Assembly: GCA_905210545.1 (NCBI GenBank)
Contig: CAJLXC010000045.1
Span: forward strand, 1 to 11,080
DNA: 11,080 bases
Origin: an uncultured Eubacteriales bacterium
Lineage (GTDB): Bacteria; Bacillota; Clostridia; Christensenellales; Borkfalkiaceae
Direction: 5' to 3'
The notes beneath the pieces are model-generated. The model was not told the origin of the DNA and ran no database searches. It saw only the letters and a program-made list of their open reading frames with translations. Positions within the stretch are counted from its first letter, which is position 1, and the number at the start of each line of letters is the position of its first letter. Shown one piece after another: positions 6,610 through 11,080 of the stretch. A program made the translations under genes and the position numbers.

Positions 6610-9066
6610 TTAGACGCTTTGCGTGCGTTTTCTGAGTATAAAATAAGTTGCAGAACCGCAAGCGCACGCAATGACCGCAAGCACGATAAGCACGTTGCGT
6701 ACGGCTATAGAACTTTCGTCTGTCACCGCCGAAGCTTTTATATAACCTTCCGTCCATTCGCCGTCATTTAAAAACGCTATTTTGCATATGCCCTTTTCGG
6801 TCGAAATCAATCTTATCGGGCTGTTTTTTTCGAGAGTGGCAAGCTCTTCGGATAAAGCCGCGTCTTTAAAGACCGCGGTTTTCTTTACTTTTTCTATCGT
6901 GTATTCGGCGTATTTACGATCGGCGGAAAGCTCGTCTACCGTAAAGTCCGCAGGGATAAAGAACTTTATCGTTTCTCCCGTCGGAGAAGAGGTTTCCGCG
7001 TAATAAAAATCTTTGCCGAGCACGGTTATGCGTTTTTCCGCAGTCAGTCGGACGTTCTTCTTGAATATCACCGAGGTTGTCCCGTCGTTTAACGCGTAAA
7101 TATTGTTTTTTGTAATGATGGGGTAGTAATACGCATGCACGCCCGTCGTAACGTAAATATTTTTGCTCGCGGGTGTAAACGCTCTGTTTTCGGTCGTCGT
7201 CTGAACGTCGTGCGCGAGTACCGTGCCGTTTTTGCCCGCGAGAAAGTATAACCCCGTGGGTTCGTCTTTTGCAACGTATACGTATTCGTCTTCTTTTTCC
7301 GCAAAGTCGGTAAATTCGACCGAAGATCCGCTCGTCGCGTAGCCGTAAAGGTTTACGTTTTTCTCTCCGTCTTTTATCTTTATTATTTTATAGTAATCCC
7401 CCGCGGCGGTTGCGGTTTTTCCGCTCAACGCGTAATCGGACGGGGTTTTTACGGACGATACGGCAAGATTGCCGAGCTCTGCCGTTTCGTAAAGGTATTC
7501 GGCTTGGTCGGTCGAATAATACACTTCTTTTTTGTCGAAGTTCAGCGCGAACGCCGTCACGCCTTCGAGTCCCGTTTCCTGCCACGTTCCGTCGTCGCTT
7601 TTATAATAGAGTTTGCCGTCGGATTTTAGCCCGAACGCCCGTTTTAAGTCGTGAGCTGTTTTTATAAAGCCCTCGCTCGCGTCGGACAGCGTGACGTTGC
7701 CGAACACGTCCGCCGATATACAGGCTACGGAGTTGATCGTTTCGCCGAGTTTTTCGGGTTCGCCGCCCGCTTCCGTAAAGGCATAGTACGCGTATTTCAA
7801 GCCGTTGAACGTGAGAGCGTAATATTTGCCGCTCTGATAATATAAATCTTTCACTTCTTCGGTAACGCTGCCGAATTCTATCTCTTCGGCAAGGTCGGAA
7901 AAGCCGATAGTCTTTATAACGACGCGGTTACTTTGCGCAGCTGCAACGGTTTTTTTGCCGAGCGCGAAACATTCGATTCTTTCACCGACGAACAGGTTCT
8001 CGAAAAAGCTTCTGTCATAGCCGTCGAATTCTTCGGTAACGGTTATTACCGTAAGTTTTTTGTCCGAAAGAGCGGCGACACGGTTTCCGTACTTATCCAT
8101 ATCTTTTACCGTTCCCACGCGGTTATAAGCGGTTTTTCCTCCGGCAATGGCAAAGCCGGTAAATTCGAGCTTTCCGTCCGAGATACGGAATTCCTGAACG
8201 GCATTGAGCGACGCGTCGGAAATAAGCAGGTTTTCGCCTTTAAAGCACAGTCCGGTAGGCGATATGATTTTGCCTAAGTCGAACACGTCCGCAGAGGGAG
8301 TTATGTTTACGGGTTCGCCGCCGTCTACGGGTGTTCTGAAAATATACCCGCTTTCCGCATAATATAAATATTCGTCGTTTGCGATCATAGATCCCGCATT
8401 GACGGAGGTCTTGCACAACTCTTTCGTTTCTGTAAGAGCGAAATCGTAACTCGACGGATAATAGTTGGGTTTCGAGCTTATAAAGAATATAGATTTGCCG
8501 TTTAAGGTAATGGGTTTGTTTTCGTCTACGTTAGGGTTGGTTTTTTGCGTTACGAGAGTGATCTTATTCTGCGTGAGTGAATAAACCTTTACGTTAGAAC
8601 CGGTGGTGTTTGCAACGAGAGTGTTGCCCGATATATCGTAAGAAGTACATCTTACGTCCTCGTTTTCGGAATCCTTAAGTGCTGTATACTCTCCGTCGGC
8701 GGTTTCTTTAAGTTCGCAAATACGGTTGTCGCATACGAAAAAGACTCTTTCGCCGAAGAATTTTATCTGCGTGGGGATGGTGAGGTTGCCGAATTGATCG
8801 TTTTTAAGCTCAACGTCTTTTATCTCGCCGTTTATGCGCGTCATTATATGATTGCCGTTGTGGATAACCGCGTAATTATCGTCGGAATAAGATACGCCCT
8901 GCGGGTTTATAAGCTTAACCGTTTCAAGTTCGGAAACGGGCAGAAGGCGTTTTCCCGTTATCGGTTCTGCCGCGGCGGCGTTAAATATTCCCGCGATCAA
9001 TGCTGCGGAAATCATTGCAAACGCAAGAGTTATTATCATACAAATTTTTTTAACGTGTATTTTCAT
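6610..9066 (-). CDS. Exported membrane-anchored protein, beta-propeller-like body with C-terminal SH3b-like modules
   Basis: No specific function is recognised. The 818-aa protein has a signal peptide (basic residues 2-7, hydrophobic 8-29, cleavage near AAA|E at 33/34). A long beta-rich ectodomain with propeller-like repeats follows: INPQGVSYSDDNYAVI near 53-68 and ISPTGLCFKGENLLISDAS near 268-286 look like NHL blades, and segments such as YLYYAESGYIFRTPVDGGEP (233-252) resemble DUF5050-type strands. Two SH3b-like stretches come next, about 633-712 and 720-783, each ending in an (F/GY)IxA motif. A single transmembrane helix (791-811) and a short basic tail RKRTQSV close it, so most of the protein faces outside. 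An in-frame TAG two codons upstream fixes ATG 9066 as the earliest start. No Shine-Dalgarno is visible there. M10 would delete the basic part of the signal peptide. A surface sensor, scaffold or wall-binding role is possible. Confidence 0.82.
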   Translation of the reverse strand: MKIHVKKICMIITLAFAMISAALIAGIFNAAAAEPITGKRLLPVSELETVKLINPQGVSYSDDNYAVIHNGNHIMTRINGEIKDVELKNDQFGNLTIPTQIKFFGERVFFVCDNRICELKETADGEYTALKDSENEDVRCTSYDISGNTLVANTTGSNVKVYSLTQNKITLVTQKTNPNVDENKPITLNGKSIFFISSKPNYYPSSYDFALTETKELCKTSVNAGSMIANDEYLYYAESGYIFRTPVDGGEPVNITPSADVFDLGKIISPTGLCFKGENLLISDASLNAVQEFRISDGKLEFTGFAIAGGKTAYNRVGTVKDMDKYGNRVAALSDKKLTVITVTEEFDGYDRSFFENLFVGERIECFALGKKTVAAAQSNRVVIKTIGFSDLAEEIEFGSVTEEVKDLYYQSGKYYALTFNGLKYAYYAFTEAGGEPEKLGETINSVACISADVFGNVTLSDASEGFIKTAHDLKRAFGLKSDGKLYYKSDDGTWQETGLEGVTAFALNFDKKEVYYSTDQAEYLYETAELGNLAVSSVKTPSDYALSGKTATAAGDYYKIIKIKDGEKNVNLYGYATSGSSVEFTDFAEKEDEYVYVAKDEPTGLYFLAGKNGTVLAHDVQTTTENRAFTPASKNIYVTTGVHAYYYPIITKNNIYALNDGTTSVIFKKNVRLTAEKRITVLGKDFYYAETSSPTGETIKFFIPADFTVDELSADRKYAEYTIEKVKKTAVFKDAALSEELATLEKNSPIRLISTEKGICKIAFLNDGEWTEGYIKASAVTDESSIAVRNVLIVLAVIACACGSATYFILRKRTQSV

Positions 9067-9073
9067 ATTCTAC

Positions 9074-9102
9074 ATTTTACCACATTATTTTAAGTTTGTC
9101 AT
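9074..9102 (-). promoter_or_regulatory. Promoter abutting the 818-aa gene (possibly leaderless)
   Basis: Read leftward: -35 ATGACA (9097-9102), 17-bp spacer, -10 TAAAAT (9074-9079). Only 7 nt separate the -10 from the ATG at 9066, so transcription would start at or next to the start codon, consistent with the missing ribosome binding site. A second TAAAAT at 9087-9092 lacks a good -35 and would still give a leader of only about 13 nt. Confidence 0.45.
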
Positions 9103-9193
9103 TACTATTCGACTTAAAAAATCCAAAAACCGACTATTTCCGTTCGGCTTTGCAAATGGTTTTATGGTATTTTTTTCCTTGGAATTTTTTTAT

Positions 9194-9212
9194 TATGACA
9201 GATTACGTCATA
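9194..9212. promoter_or_regulatory. Inverted repeat TATGAC-N7-GTCATA, possible operator
   Basis: TATGAC (9194-9199) and GTCATA (9207-9212) are perfect inverted arms around a 7-nt spacer. The 19-bp dyad lies between two divergent genes, about 90 bp from the leftward promoter and 72 bp from the rightward -35. The size and symmetry suit a dimeric regulator, but no known operator is matched. Confidence 0.3.
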
Positions 9213-9225
9213 TATGGGGAGTAAA

Positions 9226-9279
9226 ATGAGATTAAAAACACGAACAAATGTTTGTTTTTATTGTTCCGGAAAGTCATAA
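9226..9279 (+). CDS. Possible 17-codon small ORF with CxxC
   Basis: ATG at 9226 is preceded by GGGGAG (9216-9221) with a 4-nt gap, and an open frame of 17 codons runs to TAA at 9277-9279. The peptide is MRLKTRTNVCFYCSGKS: a basic N-terminus, then CFYC. Its last codons lie just before the -35 of the next promoter, and the SOS-like dyad is inside it. No clear promoter was found for it. It could be a leader peptide, a gene remnant or chance; at this length coding cannot be shown from one sequence. Confidence 0.22.
   Translation: MRLKTRTNVCFYCSGKS
9241..9254. promoter_or_regulatory. SOS/LexA-box-like dyad
   Basis: CGAACAAATGTTTG has the GAAC-N4-GTTY core of Gram-positive LexA (DinR) boxes, with the purine-N-purine-pyrimidine centre those boxes favour. 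The extended palindrome is AACAAA-TG-TTTGTT (9243-9256). It lies 30 bp upstream of the -35 of the 182-aa gene, not over that promoter, so direct repression would be atypical. One such core could turn up by chance in a window this size. Confidence 0.35.
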
Positions 9280-9283
9280 TATA

Positions 9284-9313
9284 TTGACTTTAAGGGTTTT
9301 TAAAAACTATAAT
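9284..9313 (+). promoter_or_regulatory. Sigma-A promoter of the 182-aa gene
   Basis: -35 TTGACT (9284-9289), 18-bp spacer, perfect -10 TATAAT (9308-9313). The predicted start is near 9320, leaving a leader of about 39 nt that ends in the AGGAG site at 9347-9351. The promoter lies downstream of an in-frame ATG at 9248, which therefore cannot be the usual start of the gene. Confidence 0.85.
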
Positions 9314-9358
9314 GCAAGTGTTTTTCGGGAAAACAATAAATTTATCAGGAGAAAGTTA

Positions 9359-9907
9359 ATGAAAAGCTTATATGCGAAAGTGGTTTTATATTTTTATCCG
9401 TGTGCGGACAGTCTTGCGGAGCAGATAGACGATCTGGTCGAAAAAAAGGCGTTTGCTTCTATACGCGATTTTTCGCCTTGTGAAGAACAATGTTTTAAAA
9501 TACTCGACCTTACCGAACAGAAACGGAGAATTCTCGTACTTAAAGAACTCACGGAGAAAGCTCTCAAAAAATTTTCGGAAAGAGATTTGATTTTATTTGA
9601 TTACAAATATTTCAAAAAAATGCCCAAAGAAGTTTATGCGGGCGTGGATTTTGCCGAGAGAAAGTATTTCAGACGGCAGCAGACGCTGCTGAAACGTTTT
9701 GCTATGCTTATGGATAAAGCGGGACTTGACGACGCCTCTTTCGAAAGGGATTATCTGTCGATAAGTTTTTTCGGCGAAATGAAGCGGCGCGAAGAAAAGC
9801 GCAGCATAGCTTATGCCAAGAAAAACGAGTTTGCCAAATCGAAACGCGAAGACAGCGAAAAAGAAAAGACTAAAAAAAGCAAAGAAAATACCGTTTTGTC
9901 GGCGTAA
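9359..9907 (+). CDS. Unrecognised 182-aa charged helical protein with possible helix-turn-helix
   Basis: I do not recognise a family with confidence. The start is ATG 9359, 7 nt after AGGAG (9347-9351) and downstream of the promoter. The protein appears mostly helical and cytosolic, with no signal peptide or membrane span. Residues 72-120 follow the spacing of a sigma-70 region 4 / ArpU-type helix-turn-helix: FSERDLILFDYKYFKKM, a turn, then AERKYFRRQQTLLKRF as a candidate recognition helix. This is a pattern-level resemblance only. Cysteines are at 15, 41 and 45. The tail from about 141 is strongly Lys/Glu-rich and probably disordered. The gene is transcribed alone, diverges from the 818-aa surface protein gene and converges on the 252-aa one. 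A DNA-binding regulator of its neighbours would fit but is not shown. No terminator is visible in the 37 bp before the converging gene. Confidence 0.75.
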   Translation: MKSLYAKVVLYFYPCADSLAEQIDDLVEKKAFASIRDFSPCEEQCFKILDLTEQKRRILVLKELTEKALKKFSERDLILFDYKYFKKMPKEVYAGVDFAERKYFRRQQTLLKRFAMLMDKAGLDDASFERDYLSISFFGEMKRREEKRSIAYAKKNEFAKSKREDSEKEKTKKSKENTVLSA

Positions 9908-9944
9908 AATCGCAAAACGTGTTTAATGCGGTTATCCGATCTCA

Positions 9945-10703
9945 TTATTCGTAGTCGTTTTCATCGTAATAATTATGTTTTTTTCTCGGCGGTTTGGTCT
10001 TAAACGCAACGAATAACGCGATAACGCCCGCAAAGGCAAGGCAGGCGATTATCACGATTCTCAGATTAACCGTCGCTTTGTCGGCATTCGGTTCGTCGTC
10101 TTTGCCGACGGAAGGGGTTTCCGGTACGGGGTCGGGTTCTTTTACGATAAAAGTCAGTTCGTTCGGGTGGTCGGGAATAACGAAAGGCTTTATTTCCGAC
10201 TCTTTAACGTAACCCAGCCTGTTGTTATAACTTACGTAATATATGCGAGATCCTTCCGACGTCGGTAGAAATCCGTAATAGCGCATTTCTCTCGACGGAA
10301 AAATATATTGAAGCGCGACGGAAAGCGAAGAATCCGCGTATAAAACGGCGGTAGAGGCGGTTGTGACTTCTAATTCGACAAACGGATTTTTAACTTCTAA
10401 TCCGTCGGAAAAAAGCAAATCGGTCGGCGCGTAACCGTCCAGCGCGGCGGTCGCACCCGTGCCGTTTATCTCTATGCGGGAAAACCCGCTTTCTTTTTTG
10501 AGAATTTTTACGTAATAAGTATAGGGGAGATAAAATAAAAGCTGCGTACCCGAGCTGTCTGCGTAAAACGGAGTGTCCTGCGTTATAACGCGCATATAAG
10601 CGCCGCTTGTTTCGGCACGGGCTTCTCTCACGGGAAAAAGAACGGATAAAAAGCTTATCGCCGCAATCGCTATCGGTATAAAAATTTTTAATCGTTTCTT
10701 CAT
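9945..10703 (-). CDS. Exported membrane-anchored protein with two SH3b-like repeats
   Basis: No specific function is recognised. The 252-aa protein begins with a signal peptide (KKR at 2-4, hydrophobic 7-24, cleavage after ARA at about 30). Two tandem SH3b-like repeats follow, about 36-100 and 108-172. They share an (F/L)YADSS segment (47-51 and 121-126) and end in GYAPTD (90-95) and GYVKES (164-169), the GYV-type ending of SH3b folds. A proline/acid-rich linker (about 178-208), one transmembrane helix (about 214-235) and a cytoplasmic tail rich in basic residues, then Tyr, Asp and Glu, complete it. ATG 10703 is supported by GAGG 9 nt upstream (10713-10716). The plan mirrors the 818-aa protein to its left. 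Binding to cell-wall peptides is a common SH3b role, but which ligand, if any, is unknown. Confidence 0.85.
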   Translation of the reverse strand: MKKRLKIFIPIAIAAISFLSVLFPVREARAETSGAYMRVITQDTPFYADSSGTQLLFYLPYTYYVKILKKESGFSRIEINGTGATAALDGYAPTDLLFSDGLEVKNPFVELEVTTASTAVLYADSSLSVALQYIFPSREMRYYGFLPTSEGSRIYYVSYNNRLGYVKESEIKPFVIPDHPNELTFIVKEPDPVPETPSVGKDDEPNADKATVNLRIVIIACLAFAGVIALFVAFKTKPPRKKHNYYDENDYE

Positions 10704-10729
10704 TTTTCGGTACCTCGGAAGTCAATTGT

Positions 10730-10735
10730 ATTATA
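10730..10735 (-). promoter_or_regulatory. -10 element upstream of the 252-aa gene
   Basis: Read leftward there is a perfect TATAAT at 10730-10735, 26 bp from the ATG, which leaves room for a 20-nt leader containing the GAGG site. The -35 region at 16-17 bp spacing is only TATATA-like, so the promoter may be weak or need an activator. Confidence 0.45.
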
Positions 10736-10814
10736 TCTCGAGGCGTTTCGGATATATAAAAATAGCGTAAAAAGAGCTTTATCGTCGAAAATCAATATTC
10801 CCGCCCGCAAAGTT

Positions 10815-10847
10815 ACATAAAGCCGCCCGTTTCGGGCGGCTTTATGT
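10815..10847. terminator. 15-bp hairpin, likely terminator
   Basis: ACATAAAGCCGCCCG (10815-10829) pairs perfectly with CGGGCGGCTTTATGT (10833-10847) around a TTT loop. The AAAGCCGCC...GGCGGCTTT form is typical of intrinsic terminators, though only short T-runs follow in either direction. It lies at the left border of the repeat block and could end a leftward transcript entering from beyond the window. Confidence 0.6.
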
Positions 10848-10857
10848 GTAAATGTCC

Positions 10858-10912
10858 GGACTTTCGCCTGTGCGACCTACCCGCCGAACAGTCCACAGGA
10901 CTGTTCGCTTTT
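10858..10912 (+). repeat. 55-bp direct repeat, copy 1
   Basis: This copy is identical over all 55 bases to the one at 11026-11080. It contains a 10-bp perfect stem, CGAACAGTCC (10885-10894) against GGACTGTTCG (10898-10907), with loop ACA. The stretch before it reads GGACTTTCGCCTGTGCGACC. Confidence 0.9.
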
Positions 10913-10927
10913 GTCTTACGCCAAAAG

Positions 10928-10946
10928 CGTTCGGCAGAGCCGAACG
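10928..10946. repeat. 8-bp hairpin between the direct repeats
   Basis: CGTTCGGC (10928-10935) and GCCGAACG (10939-10946) form a perfect stem with loop AGA. It lies 15 bp after copy 1 of the 55-bp repeat. Confidence 0.8.
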
Positions 10947-10957
10947 GCTCCGTATTC

Positions 10958-11031
10958 AAGTCCCATCGCAAGGTAAACAAAAAGGCCACGACGATTCGTA
11001 GTCTTTTTATCCGGTGTGAAGGATGGGACTT
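10958..11031. repeat. Large nested inverted repeat
   Basis: AAGTCCCATC (10958-10967) pairs perfectly with GATGGGACTT (11022-11031). Inside it AAAAAG (10979-10984) pairs with CTTTTT (11003-11008), and inside that ACGA (10991-10994) with TCGT (10996-10999) at the centre of a longer, mismatched palindrome. The right arm runs into copy 2 of the 55-bp repeat. Read as RNA this would be a long, interrupted hairpin. Confidence 0.7.
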
Positions 11032-11080
11032 TCGCCTGTGCGACCTACCCGCCGAACAGTCCACAGGACTGTTCGCTTTT
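11026..11080 (+). repeat. 55-bp direct repeat, copy 2 (reaches window end)
   Basis: This copy is identical to 10858-10912 and begins 168 bp after it. It carries the same stem (11053-11062 against 11066-11075). Because the match is still perfect at the last base of the window, the repeat may be longer than 55 bp. Confidence 0.9.

Larger units (their letters stand above)
10704..11080. repeat. Gene-free right edge, structured repeat block
   Basis: After the 252-aa gene's promoter area, the remaining bases to the window edge hold no convincing gene. From 10815 the sequence is dominated by hairpins and a 168-bp-period repeat: a 15-bp hairpin, repeat copy 1, an 8-bp hairpin, a large nested inverted repeat and repeat copy 2. 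This layout suggests a dispersed intergenic element or a structured RNA more than coding DNA. No transposase or terminal target-site duplication is visible. The block is cut by the window end. Confidence 0.6.

Noticed and set aside
9248..9358. An N-terminal extension of the 182-aa protein from ATG 9248
   Set aside because: A near-consensus promoter (9284-9313) lies inside this segment, and a good AGGAG site points to ATG 9359. The extension would not be on the mRNA.
9908..9944. A shared terminator between the converging 182-aa and 252-aa genes
   Set aside because: I found no stem followed by a T-run in these 37 bases. Termination there must be weak, Rho-dependent or placed inside a gene.
10950..10967. 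A TTCAAGTCCC stretch resembling a tRNA T-loop
   Set aside because: No acceptor stem, anticodon arm or D-arm can be arranged around it on either strand, and the bases are already explained by the nested inverted repeat.
10813..11064. An 83-codon leftward open frame across the right edge
   Set aside because: It runs through the 15-bp hairpin and both 55-bp repeats, encodes the same peptide twice because of the DNA repeat, and has no ribosome binding site. It is best explained as a by-product of the repeat.
10858..11080. CRISPR array
   Set aside because: There are only two 55-bp copies with a 113-bp structured spacer, and no cas genes. Size and spacing do not fit a CRISPR repeat-spacer pattern.

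Overview
The window reads as a stretch of chromosome from an uncultured, probably gut-associated member of the Bacillota, most likely a Clostridia-type lineage. The reasons are strong AAGGAG-type ribosome binding sites, near-consensus sigma-A promoters, RNase J as an RNA-decay enzyme, a tRNA U34 hydroxylase/methyltransferase pair of the Bacillus YrrO/YrrM type, a clostridial-style short-loop SerA, and surface proteins ending in a C-terminal membrane anchor. GC content looks intermediate. A narrower taxonomic placement is not possible by eye.

Layout, left to right. Bases 1-260 are non-coding and repeat-like. A strong terminator (265-296) then closes a leftward serC-serA operon (316-2558), which makes phosphoserine from 3-phosphoglycerate. 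A 290-bp divergent intergenic region (2559-2849) carries a sigma-A promoter for serC on one side and a promoter plus structured leader for the rightward operon on the other. That operon (2850-6520) encodes RNase J, a TrmR-like O-methyltransferase and a TrhP-like U32-family protein. The genes are packed with a 1-nt gap and then an 8-nt overlap, and end at a 17-bp perfect hairpin terminator. TrhP followed by TrmR is the expected order of action for 5-methoxyuridine at tRNA wobble U34, so the operon joins RNA decay to tRNA modification.

The right part (6600-10740) holds accessory genes. Two leftward genes encode exported single-pass membrane proteins, each with a signal peptide, an ectodomain containing tandem SH3b-like modules, and a C-terminal membrane anchor. 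The larger (818 aa) also has a beta-propeller-like body. Between them lies a rightward gene for a 182-aa helical protein with a possible sigma-region-4-like helix-turn-helix. The 292-bp region between the 818-aa and 182-aa genes is unusually dense in signals: a promoter that would give a leaderless or nearly leaderless mRNA, two dyads (one resembling a Gram-positive LexA/SOS box), a possible 17-codon ORF and a near-perfect sigma-A promoter.

The right edge (10815-11080) is non-coding and highly structured: a 15-bp hairpin, then two exact 55-bp direct repeats with a 168-bp period and nested inverted repeats between them, continuing past the window edge. I see no complete mobile element, CRISPR array, tRNA or rRNA. 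The least explained parts are the right-edge repeat block, the 9067-9358 regulatory region, and the pair of anchored SH3b proteins.
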